From Mycoplasmoidaceae bacterium (GTDB lineage: Bacteria > Bacillota_I > Bacilli_A > Mycoplasmatales > Mycoplasmoidaceae), in assembly GCA_024427105.1 (NCBI GenBank), contig JAKSVR010000004.1, positions 1-36,660 of the forward strand: DNA of 36,660 nt, given 5' to 3'. The translations under genes and the position numbers were made by a program. Positions within the stretch are counted from its first letter, which is position 1. Each line of letters begins with the position of its first letter. A model generated the notes under the pieces. That model saw only the letters and a program-made list of their open reading frames with translations. It was not told where the DNA came from and made no database searches. Below are positions 22,058 through 30,574 of the stretch, piece by piece.

Positions 22058-22990
22058 ATGGGCGATTTAGGAACCTTATTAGATTTAACTTTCCTATTTA
22101 CCGCAATATTGCTAGCAGGTGCCCTATCGGGGTATTTATCAGAACGTGCAGGGATTGTTAACCTAGGAATTGATGGAATGATGTGTGTTGGTGCCTTATT
22201 CTTTGGCATCTTCTCATCAACCGCATTTTGAGGTGGCACTCCACACTTTGCAACAATCATTGTTGCTTTATTATTAACCATGATTTGTACAATGATCATG
22301 GGAGCGATGCATGCATTTGTGTGCATTCATTTACGGGCTGATCATACCATTGCTGGTACAGCAATCAATTTAGTCGGTTTAGCTCTTGCAACATTTTTAA
22401 ACCCAACATTGGCTCACCGTTTATACCCTGGTCAATCTTATTCCAGCATTATGTGTCAATATAATTCATGCTTGCCAATTGGTAACTCATTATTTGGTAG
22501 CAGCATAATTATTTTCTTTGCTGTATTGGCGATTGCTATTGCAATCTTTGTTGTAGTTAACAAAACCAAAATTGGTTTAAGATTTAGAGCGGTTGGTGAA
22601 AACCCTAATGCTGTCGATGCCCAAGGTATCTCTGTATTTAAATACCAATGAATTGCGGTATTGCTTTCATCAGCAATGGCCGGACTTGCTGGTGGTATCT
22701 TCCTATTTAATGTGAAGATGTTTAACGGAACAGTACAATCAATGGGATATTTATCATTAGCTATCCTTATTACTGGTGGATGAAGAGTACCAAAGATTGC
22801 GGTCTTTGCTTTAGTCTTTGCAATGTTTAATGCTGCAGCAAACACTACAACATTAACTCAATTAGGCATTCCGCAATTAGTAGTGTTCTCTATTCCATAT
22901 CTAATTACATTAATAATATTATTATTCTCTGGGCGAAAGAATCTCGCCCCGGCCCACTCGGGAATACCGTTTGAAAAAGGAATGAGGTAA
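22058..22990 (+). CDS. Nucleoside ABC transporter permease 2
   Basis: 310 residues, normal for the second permease of NupQ/YufQ-type systems. It is hydrophobic throughout with about nine segments. Family landmarks: SGYLSERAGIVNLGIDGMM near the start, HLRADHTIAGTAINL, and KTKIGLRFRAVGENPNAVDAQGI, the cytoplasmic coupling loop. Its ATG lies one base after the rod-gene stop, so translation of the two is likely coupled. It should pair with permease 1 although 3.1 kb of rod gene separates them. upp follows after three bases. Confidence 0.92.
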
Positions 22991-22993
22991 ATT

Positions 22994-23611
22994 ATGAAAC
23001 ATGTAAAACATCCAGTTATTAACTATCAATTAACATTAATGCGTGATAAAAACGCTAACAGTCAATTATTCCGTAGTTGTTTAAGAACTGTTTCTTATTA
23101 TTTAGCGGTCCAAGCCACTAGTGATTTAAAAGAAAAAGATATTCCAATTGAAACACCAATTTGTAAAATGGTTGGTAAGAAACTAGCTGATAAGGTTGTC
23201 TTAGTACCAATCTTAAGAGCTGGTCTTGGTATGGTTGATGCATTTAGAGAAATGATCCCTAATGCACGAATCGGTCACATTGGTTTATATCGTGATGAAG
23301 TAACGCACCGACCAGTGCATTACTATTGTAAGATGCCAACTACAATTAAAGGTGGAACTGTAATCTTACTAGATCCAATGTTAGCTACTGGTCACTCTGC
23401 TGGTGACGCAGTTGATATGATTAAAAAATTTAAACCAAAACGTATTATCTTTGTATCAATTGTTAGTTGCCCTGAAGGAATTAAATATTTTGAGAAACAA
23501 CATCCAGATGTTAAATGCTATACAGCAGCCATTGATAAAAAATTAAATAAAGACAAATATATCGTTCCTGGTCTAGGTGATGCTGGAGATCGAATCTTCG
23601 GAACAAAATAA
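22994..23611 (+). CDS. upp: Uracil phosphoribosyltransferase
   Basis: Converts uracil and PRPP to UMP in pyrimidine salvage. 205 residues, full length. The PRPP-binding loop reads VILLDPMLATGHSA; VPILRAGLGMVDAF and VSIVSCPEGIKYF are family hallmarks, and the C-terminal PGLGDAGDRIFGTK is conserved. GAGG before the ATG overlaps the permease 2 stop region. It is the last gene of the nucleoside-uptake operon, joining import with salvage. A strong terminator follows immediately. Confidence 0.97.
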   Translation: MKHVKHPVINYQLTLMRDKNANSQLFRSCLRTVSYYLAVQATSDLKEKDIPIETPICKMVGKKLADKVVLVPILRAGLGMVDAFREMIPNARIGHIGLYRDEVTHRPVHYYCKMPTTIKGGTVILLDPMLATGHSAGDAVDMIKKFKPKRIIFVSIVSCPEGIKYFEKQHPDVKCYTAAIDKKLNKDKYIVPGLGDAGDRIFGTK

Positions 23612-23633
23612 AAGAGGAAAGCCTCTTTTTTTT
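23611..23633 (+). terminator. Terminator after upp
   Basis: A 7-bp stem (23611-23617 with 23622-23628), GC-rich at the loop side, with a 4-base loop and a T run. It abuts the upp stop and ends the nucleoside operon. Confidence 0.85.
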
Positions 23634-23655
23634 ATTTAAATATTTAATTTACATA

Positions 23656-23690
23656 TATAATAAATAAACCATATTTTAATTTTTATGGTT
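23656..23690 (+). promoter_or_regulatory. Promoter and leader hairpin of rplU-prp-rpmA
   Basis: TATAAT at 23656-23661 is followed by a 7-bp hairpin, AACCATA (23667-23673) with TATGGTT (23684-23690), starting about where the transcript would begin. The leader then runs about 57 bases to AAAGGA and the rplU ATG. The position is that of the L21 leader known in Firmicutes, an autoregulatory site, but I cannot confirm it as that family. Confidence 0.45.
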
Positions 23691-23747
23691 ACAACCGCAC
23701 TAAATAAGATTAAGTTCTGAATAGGGAGTCATGAAAGGATATAAATT

Positions 23748-24047
23748 ATGTTTGCAATATTTCAAACAGGTGGCAAACAATATAAGGTTTCATTAAAAGA
23801 TGAAATCTATGTTGAAAAACTTGAAGCAAAAGCAAAAGATAGTATTACTTTTGATCAAGTTTTAATGATTGATAGCAAAATTGGTAAACCTTATTTAGCT
23901 GGAGCAAAAGTTGTTTGTGAAGTTTTAAAACAAGGTAAAGCACCAAAAATTGTTAATATTAAACACCTTCCCCAAAAACACCACACTCACAAGACAGGTC
24001 ATCGACAACCATATACAAAATTGGTAGTTAAAGAAATAATTGGTTAA
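23748..24047 (+). CDS. rplU: 50S ribosomal protein L21
   Basis: 99 residues. MFAIFQTGGKQYKVSLKDEIYVEKL is the typical L21 start, and the C-terminal rRNA-binding part has HKTGHRQPYTKLVV. AAAGGA lies eight bases before the ATG. The stop overlaps the start of prp (TAATG), and rpmA follows, the standard L21-Prp-L27 arrangement. Confidence 0.96.
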   Translation: MFAIFQTGGKQYKVSLKDEIYVEKLEAKAKDSITFDQVLMIDSKIGKPYLAGAKVVCEVLKQGKAPKIVNIKHLPQKHHTHKTGHRQPYTKLVVKEIIG

Positions 24048-24340
24048 TGATTAAGATAACATATACAAAAAATTCTATTAGCTTAACTGGTCATGCATGT
24101 CAAGCTCCTAAAGGAAAAGACATTGTCTGTGCTGGAATAAGTGCCATCTTCTTTGGTTCATTATCATGGTTCAAAGCAGAAGATATCACATTAGTTTACA
24201 ACAAGAAAGTTAATGGTGTGAAATTAGAATTAGTTAACAAATCAAAACAAAATCAAGCTTATATCGCTTTAATTGTGAAACAATTAACACCAATGGCATA
24301 TGATTTCAAAAAATACATTAAATTAAGTAAAGGAAAATAA
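24047..24340 (+). CDS. prp: Prp, cysteine protease that trims ribosomal protein L27
   Basis: 97 residues. Prp removes an N-terminal peptide from L27 in Firmicutes and relatives. The catalytic pair is visible: His16 in TGHA and Cys28 in DIVCAGIS, 12 residues apart as in the staphylococcal enzyme (H22/C34). The gene overlaps the end of rplU and is followed one base later by rpmA, whose product has the matching cleavable leader. Clear by motif and context. Confidence 0.92.
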   Translation: MIKITYTKNSISLTGHACQAPKGKDIVCAGISAIFFGSLSWFKAEDITLVYNKKVNGVKLELVNKSKQNQAYIALIVKQLTPMAYDFKKYIKLSKGK

Positions 24341-24341
24341 T

Positions 24342-24620
24342 ATGAAAAAGATAAATTTACAATTCTTTGCCTCTAAAAAAGGAGTAGGTTCAACTAAAAA
24401 TGGTCGTGATTCTAATCCGAAATTTTTAGGAGCTAAAATTCCTGATGGAAAAGTAGCTAAAACTGGACAAATCATCTACCGTCAAAGAGGAACAAGAGTT
24501 TATCCTGGTAAGAATGTTGGTATGGGAACAGATCACACACTATTTGCTTTAAAATCTGGTGTTGTTAAATATACTAGATTTGACAACAACAAACGTAAAG
24601 TGAGTGTTATCGAAAAATAA
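24342..24620 (+). CDS. rpmA: 50S ribosomal protein L27 with Prp-cleavable N-terminal leader
   Basis: 92 residues. Mature L27 would start at [15 protein letters not shown], whose N terminus reaches the peptidyl transferase centre. It is preceded by MKKINLQFF, the conserved leader that Prp removes after the second Phe. An uncleaved leader would block the active site, so Prp next door is probably essential. Followed by a strong terminator. Confidence 0.97.
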   Translation: MKKINLQFFASKKGVGSTKNGRDSNPKFLGAKIPDGKVAKTGQIIYRQRGTRVYPGKNVGMGTDHTLFALKSGVVKYTRFDNNKRKVSVIEK

Positions 24621-24650
24621 AAAAGGCTGGATAAATCCAGTCTTTTTTAA
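24621..24650. terminator. Bidirectional terminator between rpmA and tRNA-Thr
   Basis: A 12-bp stem (24621-24632 with 24637-24648, one G-T pair) with a 4-base loop, A run on one side and T run on the other. It can end both rpmA (plus) and the tRNA gene (minus). Confidence 0.85.
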
Positions 24651-24651
24651 T

Positions 24652-24726
24652 GGTGCCGAAGATCGGAATCGAACCAACAACCTACTGATTACAAGTCAGT
24701 TGCTCTGCCTGTTGAGCTACTTCGGC
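24652..24726 (-). tRNA. tRNA-Thr (anticodon UGU)
   Basis: 75 bases on the minus strand including an encoded CCA. Acceptor stem GCCGAAG pairs with CTTCGGC; D stem GCTC/GAGC; anticodon stem ACTGA/TCAGT around the loop CTTGTAA, giving anticodon TGT; T loop TTCGAAT. A TATAAT box (24746-24751, minus strand) lies 20 bases upstream. With its unmodified-type U34 it could read all ACN codons or mainly ACA/ACG. Confidence 0.95.
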
Positions 24727-24745
24727 ATTTTTTAATACTCTAATA

Positions 24746-24751
24746 ATTATA
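24746..24751 (-). promoter_or_regulatory. -10 box of tRNA-Thr
   Basis: TATAAT on the minus strand, 19 bases between it and the 5' end of the tRNA. No convincing -35 box. Confidence 0.45.
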
Positions 24752-24758
24752 ACAATAA

Positions 24759-24894
24759 TTCAATTATACAAGGAAAAATATGTATAATGATTACGCCTTA
24801 TATATTATTTTATATAAGTTTATATATTATCTAATATATAAAGCCTCTATGCTACTGAGCTATGTAGCAAATATCCCAAGGAGACTATATATAA
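24759..24894 (+). promoter_or_regulatory. Promoter and structured leader of the rpsF operon
   Basis: TTCAAT (24759-24764), 18 bases, then TATAAT (24783-24788). The leader of about 100 bases can fold: TTATATATTA near 24799 pairs with TAATATATAA near 24832, and TGCTAC pairs with GTAGCA around 24849-24868. GGAGA follows before the ATG. S6:S18 autoregulatory leaders occur at this place in many bacteria; I cannot confirm the conserved core here. Confidence 0.4.
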
Positions 24895-25365
24895 ATGACT
24901 AACTATGAAATTATGTTAGTTGTTGATGGCAATAAATCAGCTGCAGATGCTGATGCTGTTTCAACTAACTGCCAAAAACTTTTAAAAGGTACTAAGGATC
25001 TTAAAGAAGAAAAATTAGGCCTTAAGAAAATGGCATATAAGATTAACGGATGTTCACAAGCATACTACTATGTGTTAAATTTTGCTTGTGACAAACCTGA
25101 AATCATTCGTGAATTTAACCGATTAACATTGATTAACAAAGATGTGTTAAGATTTTTAATTATGAATCTAGAACACAACTATGGTTATCGTGCAATTCAC
25201 AACGAAAAGAAGGTAGCTCGTAGTCAAAAGAAAGCAAAGATCTTTGCTGATAAGCAAAAGAAATTTGAAGAACTTATGGCTGCTAAGAAAGCTGCTGCAG
25301 CCGCTGAACTAGAAGCAAAAGCTGAAGCTAGAGCTGCAAAAGAGAAAGAAGCAAAAGATGAATAA
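24895..25365 (+). CDS. rpsF: 30S ribosomal protein S6 with charged C-terminal extension
   Basis: 156 residues against about 95-135 usual. Residues 1-100 are S6: MTNYEIMLVVDGN, LKKMAYKINGCSQAYYYVLNF, and RFLIMNLEHNYGYRA. The extra ~55 residues are Lys/Ala/Glu-rich helix (KKAAAAAELEAKAEARAAK), in style like the rod protein. AAGGAGA precedes the ATG. Its end overlaps the ssb start by eight bases. First gene of rpsF-ssb-orf99-rpsR-rplI-dnaB-lipoprotein. Confidence 0.95.
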   Translation: MTNYEIMLVVDGNKSAADADAVSTNCQKLLKGTKDLKEEKLGLKKMAYKINGCSQAYYYVLNFACDKPEIIREFNRLTLINKDVLRFLIMNLEHNYGYRAIHNEKKVARSQKKAKIFADKQKKFEELMAAKKAAAAAELEAKAEARAAKEKEAKDE

Positions 25366-25822
25366 GGTCTTTTTAGTTGGTAACTTAACTGCTGATCCAC
25401 TACCAAAGCAAACATCAACAGGTAAAACATTAGTTAACTTTACTGTTGCATGTAATGACAACATCCAAGGTAAAGATCATACTAACTTCTTTAACTGTGT
25501 TGCTTGAAATCAACAAGCTAACTACTTATCAACTTATGTTAAGAAAGGTGATACAGTAGCAATTGACGGACGTTTAAATAAACGTAGCTATGTAAATAAA
25601 GAAGGACGTAATGTTAATGTTATTGAAATAGTTGTTGATAGTATTAAAACAATTGTTAAACGTTCTAAAGGCGCAGATCAAGAAGAATTAGTATCAGTCA
25701 ACGACAACTTTGCCACAAAGATTATTGATACTGAAGGTGACTTCACTAAACCAAACCAACCTAAGAAGGTTGATGATGGTCTAACTGAACTAGACTGGAT
25801 CAATGAAGAGGAAAGCAAATAA
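25358..25822 (+). CDS. ssb: Single-stranded DNA-binding protein
   Basis: 154 residues. OB-fold landmarks: [36 protein letters not shown] (Trp is TGA), and IDGRLNKRSYVNKEG. The C-terminal tail is acidic (ELDWINEEESK) but lacks the DDDIPF-type tip of most bacterial SSBs. It binds single-stranded DNA in replication and repair. Start lies inside the end of rpsF, so translation is coupled. Confidence 0.95.
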
Positions 25823-25824
25823 TT

Positions 25825-26124
25825 ATGGCTATTGATAGACAGGAAGCTTCGCTAAAAGAAAGATTGTTAGAAAAAATGAACAAGCAAGTTGCTGAACTGC
25901 AATACAAGATCGCTTGTGCACAAGAAAGACATGCTAAGAAGCAACTTAAGAAAGAATTTAAAGCTCTTAAGAAAGAACGTGCTGATGTAATCAGACAAGT
26001 TAGAGCGATTAGAAAATACAATCAAGCAGATCTTGGTTCAAGAATCAAAACAATAGCAAATAATGGTATGAAAATTGCCGAAGCAAAATCAACAAAAAAA
26101 GTAAAAGAATTAGAAGGTAAATAA
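25825..26124 (+). CDS. Small charged helical protein between ssb and rpsR, unknown
   Basis: 99 residues, starting two bases after the ssb stop and ending two bases before rpsR, so clearly part of the operon. It is almost all predicted helix, rich in Lys, Glu, Ala and Arg ([41 protein letters not shown]), with net positive charge and no membrane segment. No family recognised. rpsF-ssb-rpsR are usually adjacent, so this is an insertion. It may bind nucleic acid or the ribosome, but nothing shows this directly. Confidence 0.75.
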   Translation: MAIDRQEASLKERLLEKMNKQVAELQYKIACAQERHAKKQLKKEFKALKKERADVIRQVRAIRKYNQADLGSRIKTIANNGMKIAEAKSTKKVKELEGK

Positions 26125-26126
26125 TT

Positions 26127-26378
26127 ATGGAAAAACGTACAAATAAAAGAAATAAAAAACGTGTTCTTAAGAAAAGACCATGTGTCTTATGTGCTCGTGG
26201 TATCGATTATGTTGACTATAAGGATGTTGAATTACTACAACGTTATTTAACACCAAGTTGCAAAATCGTTCCACGTCGTGTTTCTGGTCTATGCCAAAAA
26301 CACCAAAGAATGATTGCTAATGCAATCAAGAGAGCAAGAATCGTTGCTCTATTACCATTTGTTAAGACTTACGAATAA
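26127..26378 (+). CDS. rpsR: 30S ribosomal protein S18
   Basis: 83 residues. [17 protein letters not shown] and later [24 protein letters not shown] are S18 hallmarks. Four metal-type residues, CVLC, the Cys of PSC and CQKH, suggest the zinc-binding form. S18 forms a heterodimer with S6, encoded upstream. Stop overlaps the rplI start. Confidence 0.97.
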   Translation: MEKRTNKRNKKRVLKKRPCVLCARGIDYVDYKDVELLQRYLTPSCKIVPRRVSGLCQKHQRMIANAIKRARIVALLPFVKTYE

Positions 26379-26815
26379 TGAAATTAATATTGTTGCAAGA
26401 TGTAAAAAATGTTGGAAAGAAAAACCAAACCATCGAAGTAAAAGATGGTTATGGTAATTTCTTATTAAGCTCTGGTAAAGCTATTGCTTGCTCTGATAAA
26501 GCAAAAGAAATTGTTGATAAACAAGTTGCAGCTGAAAAGCAAGAATATGATTACCAAGTTAAGCAAGCAACAATGCTTAAGAATAAAATTGAAGCAATTA
26601 CATTAGAGTTTACTCTAAAAACAAATCATGGCCAAGCTTTTGGTAGTATCTCTAATAAACAAATTATTGAACAACTAGCACAACACAATATTAAGATCGA
26701 TAAGTTTATGCTAGTTGATGCAACAAACTCATATGGACTAGGTCGTCATCGTCTTGGTATTAAATTACATAAAGATGTAATAGCCTATGTCACAATATCA
26801 ATTACAGGAGAATAA
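26378..26815 (+). CDS. rplI: 50S ribosomal protein L9
   Basis: 145 residues. The N-terminal domain, [30 protein letters not shown], is textbook L9; a long connecting helix follows and a C-terminal domain with GQAFGSISNKQI. TAATG overlap with rpsR and a one-base gap to dnaB place it in the operon. Confidence 0.97.
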   Translation: MKLILLQDVKNVGKKNQTIEVKDGYGNFLLSSGKAIACSDKAKEIVDKQVAAEKQEYDYQVKQATMLKNKIEAITLEFTLKTNHGQAFGSISNKQIIEQLAQHNIKIDKFMLVDATNSYGLGRHRLGIKLHKDVIAYVTISITGE

Positions 26816-26816
26816 T

Positions 26817-28211
26817 ATGGCTAAACAAACTGTTGATAATTACATTGTTAAATGTGAGAAAGAAGTATTAACCACTATCTTCAATGATCCAATCACTGTA
26901 GAAGAATGTGTTACTTCTTTAACACAAAAAGATTTTATCGATGAAAAGAATGCTTTATTATATGGAGCAATCTTAGAAATCCATTTAGGCCATTTAAAAC
27001 AAATCAATAAGAATACTGTTACTGATTACATTGCTAACAATGTACAATGACAATTTACTAATTGACAAGCATATCTTGAAGAAATTAGTTCAGGCTTTGC
27101 TTATGAAGATGATTTAAAAGCAAATATTGAAATTATTAAGAACTCAAGTATTAAACGTCAATTAGATAACTTCTCACAACGTGTAATTAACACCAAGATT
27201 GACTTTGCACAATATGATAACCAAATTGCTCAATTAGAAAATGAATTCCTTGACATTACTCAATCTAAACATACTGATCGTCTAGCTCCAATTGATACAA
27301 TTGCCGATCAATATCTTGATCGAGTAAATAAATTACGTCAACGTAAGCAAGATATTACTGGTACGCCAGTTGGCTTTAGTGAAATTGATAAAGTAACTAA
27401 TGGTTTCCAACCAGGAGACTTAATCATTCTAGCTGCTCGACCAGGTGTTGGTAAAACCGCTATTGCACTTAACTTTTTAAACAATGCTGCAAGATCAATT
27501 CGTGAAAATAAAACAAGTGAAAAAGATCGTGTTGTTATTTTCTCATTAGAAATGGGTAAAGAACAACTATGTCAACGTTTAGTAAGTATGAATGCCTGAG
27601 TTGATGCATCAGCATTACGTTCAGGTAAAATGACTGACACACAATGATCTAAAGTTCAATCTTCGATTGAAGATTTAAAAACATTACCAATTTTAATTGA
27701 TGATGAAGCTGTTTCAATTGTTGATATTCAATCTAAATTAAAACAATTAAAAAGTGAATACAACATTAAACTAGTTGTTATTGATTATTTACAATTAATG
27801 AAAGGTCCAGCATTAAAGAACACACAAGTTAATCGTCAACAAGAAGTTTCAACAATTTCAAGAATGATTAAATTGTTAGCAAGACGTATTGAGGCACCAA
27901 TTGTTGCTCTAGCTCAATTATCAAGAGCAATTGAAATACGTGGAGATAATGCTTATCCAAAATTATCTGACCTTCGTGAATCTGGTTCTTTGGAACAAGA
28001 TGCAGATATTGTTTGCTTCTTGCATAAAATTGAATTACCAGAAAATACCCAAGAGGGTATTAAAGCTGCTGGTCCAAAGGAAGTTCCAGAAATTTTATCA
28101 GTTGACTTTATGATTTCAAAACACCGTAATGGTGCATTAAAAAATATTCGTTTATCAATGAATACTAAATATGGTAAATTCTATGGTAACGAAGATGGAG
28201 GTAACCAATAA
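26817..28211 (+). CDS. dnaB: Replicative DNA helicase
   Basis: 464 residues, full length (also called dnaC in this group). Residues 1-100 match the N-terminal helical domain (EKEVLTTIF, DEKNALLYGAI). The RecA-like ATPase has Walker A AARPGVGKTA, EMGKEQLCQRL, Walker B LVVIDYLQLM and DLRESGSLEQDADIV. It unwinds DNA ahead of the fork. Several TGA codons read as Trp. AGGAGA lies before the ATG, and its stop overlaps the next ATG. Confidence 0.96.
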
Positions 28212-29836
28212 TGAAAAAGATTGGAAAAATATTAATGGGGAGCTTAGCCCTTCCAACTGTTGCTGTCCCTATGACAACATTAGCTAGTTGTGGTCAAGCA
28301 TGAGGACATGCCACACCAATGTATATCGGTTCCATGGAAAAAGGCCCATATGCAAGCTTAGAAACAAATCATTATCTTGACCGTGATGGTGTAGATATCG
28401 TAAGTTATCTACAAGATAACTATACCGTTCAAAAAAGCTCTAATGCTAATTATGGTTATTCAACTCCATATAAGTTTGTTGATGACAAAGAAGTTAAACA
28501 ACCAGAACCGTTGGGTTGAGAACCTGCTAACGTTGGTTGATATACATCTAGTGATGGTGCATTTGTTACATCAGCTAAAGATGAATGAAAAGAAGGTGAA
28601 GAAACTAAATCAGCAGTCAGATACAATGCACGAAATGCTACATTATCACAAAACATTGATTATGTTTGTTCAATTGGTTCAACTATCTCTTCATACATCG
28701 ATCTTGCATTAAATTATAGTACAACACAAGTACATGATAATAATGTTGACTGTGATGAAGATATCAAAACTGCTTGAGGTGGTCAACTTAACCACGGTGA
28801 AAAAGGTGGTTCTACAAAAGAACAAAATAATAAATTCTATGAATTTATGTTTGCTTTAGCAAATCTTGTCAACACTGAAGATGGAAAAAATGTTGCAATG
28901 TTAAAAACATCTCATGTTAACTTTGAATTCAACACAATGCCATTGCCATCTTACTCTTTTTCTCCTCAAAATCGTCTAGACTTTAGTAACTCATTTAAGA
29001 ATCTTCTTGAAGGAAATGCTGCTGTTTGAACTCAATCTAGCCCAAGTCAAACTTTACGTTACTACACTAAAGCTTCTGATGTTCAAACTGAAAAAGTAAA
29101 AGAAGGCGATGATGAAAAAGAATACAAATACATCAATTACACATATGAATATGTTCCAGTTATCATCCACACTACTGAATACAAGAAAACATATTTAAAT
29201 GTTTCTAAGAAGGCTAACTCATATTTAGTGAATGATTATTATGCAAATGACAATGATGTTACTAAAACTGTTGGTAACTTATGAAAAGGTAAGCATGGTA
29301 TCCATAACTATACAGATATTGAAGATACTGATGCAGTTCCATCATATAAGGAATATGAATTAAATGTTCAAGAAAATCCTAAACAAGTAACAACTGCTAA
29401 AGACGAACGAATTGAAGGTGAACAAATACACGGTTGTGATTTCATTGGTTTAATGAGTTACAGTATTAATCTATATAATGCTGATGCAGAAAAACAAATC
29501 ACTGAAAATCACCCTGAAAGAAATAGTGCTATAATCCTAGGATTAAATTATCTTTTCCCAGCATATTTAATTGATTTATATGGTGATGAATTATATAAAG
29601 ATCTTAAGACTGATGGGCCAAAGGTATTTGATCGAAGCAAAATAGAAAATCACAATCTATCTTTATTGAACCTATGAAACCGTTCAAGCAAAGAAGGCAA
29701 AAAGCCTCATGCTCGTGATTTAAATGAAGATAGTAAAAAACTATTACAATTCTTAACATACATGTTTGGAAATAATAGTAACCCGCTTAGCACAAACGAC
29801 TTCCTAACTCCAGGGCAACCAATCTCTAAACAATAA
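28211..29836 (+). CDS. Surface lipoprotein, function unknown
   Basis: 541 residues. A basic start, a hydrophobic stretch and a good lipobox, TTLASC, put the lipidated Cys at residue 27. The rest is polar and Tyr/Asn-rich, typical of mycoplasma surface proteins, with no domain I recognise. Its ATG shares a base with the dnaB stop (TAATG), and a GGAGG site lies within the end of dnaB. From memory M. genitalium also has lipoprotein genes after dnaB and before ung. It ends in a strong terminator. Several TGA-Trp codons. Confidence 0.85.
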
Positions 29837-29841
29837 TAAGT

Positions 29842-29870
29842 AAAAGTATGCTATGCATACTTTTCTTTTT
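29842..29870 (+). terminator. Terminator of the rpsF-dnaB-lipoprotein operon
   Basis: A perfect 10-bp stem (29842-29851 with 29855-29864) with a 3-base loop and a T-rich tail. The ung -10 box starts at the next base. Confidence 0.85.
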
Positions 29871-29876
29871 TATAAT
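29871..29876 (+). promoter_or_regulatory. -10 box of ung, implying a leaderless mRNA
   Basis: TATAAT ends six bases before the ung ATG at 29883. Transcription starting about seven bases downstream would begin at the ATG itself. No ribosome-binding site is present. Confidence 0.5.
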
Positions 29877-29882
29877 TAAGTT

Positions 29883-30524
29883 ATGAATTGAAAACAATTT
29901 ATTCAACAAGAAGTTAATAAAGATTATTTTTTGCAATTAATGAAATTTATTAATTCGCAAGGAAAAGATCATGAAATCTTTCCTGAACCAGAAAACTTAT
30001 TTGCTTGTTTTCATTATTTTAATATTGAAGAAACTAAAGTAGTCATTGTTGGGCAAGACCCTTATCAAACACCTGGGTTTGCTAATGGTTTAGCTTTTGC
30101 TGTTAACCAAGGTGTACAAACGCCTAAATCATTAATCAATATTTTCAAAGAACTTAAAGATGATTTGGGGATAGAAAAAACAGATACTGAATTAAAAGAT
30201 TGAGCTGCTCAAGGAGTTTTACTCCTTAACCGTGTCTTAACTGTTAATGAAGGACAATCTAATTCGCATAAAGGACATGGATGAGAAACATTTACCAATG
30301 AAGTAATTAAATTAGTCAATGAAAAGTGCAACAATGTCGTATTTGTTTTATGAGGCAACAATGCTCAAGAACTAAAACCATTAATTGATGAATCAAAACA
30401 TTTAATTATTTGTTCATCGCATCCAAGCCCCCTTGGATACTATCGATCTTTTAAAGGATCAAAGCCTTTTAGTAAGATAAATCAATATCTAAAACAACAT
30501 AATAAACAAGAGATTAAATGATAA
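29883..30524 (+). CDS. ung: Uracil-DNA glycosylase
   Basis: Removes uracil from DNA in base excision repair. 213 residues, near the family length of about 220. Motif A is VVIVGQDPYQTPGFANGLAF and motif B is SSHPSPLGYYRSFKGSKPFS. The catalytic Asp (GQD) and the His of HPSP are present, but the His of canonical GQDPYH is Gln here. VLLLNRVLTVNEG and FVLWGNNAQ also match. The last codon before the stop is TGA (Trp). Monocistronic: terminators lie on both sides. Confidence 0.95.
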
Positions 30525-30542
30525 TTACAAGTAATTATCATT
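30517..30542 (+). terminator. Terminator overlapping the ung stop codon
   Basis: A perfect 11-bp AT-rich stem (30517-30527 with 30532-30542) with a 4-base loop, starting before the stop codon (30522-30524), with a short T tail. The next promoter's TATAAT (30549-30554) follows at once. Confidence 0.55.
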
Positions 30543-30548
30543 TTGACT

Positions 30549-30554
30549 TATAAT
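30549..30554 (+). promoter_or_regulatory. -10 box of permease A
   Basis: TATAAT, 20 bases before the permease A ATG. No purine-rich ribosome site lies between, only ATAATAACTCCAAA. Confidence 0.4.
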
Positions 30555-30574
30555 AAGAACATAATAACTCCAAA

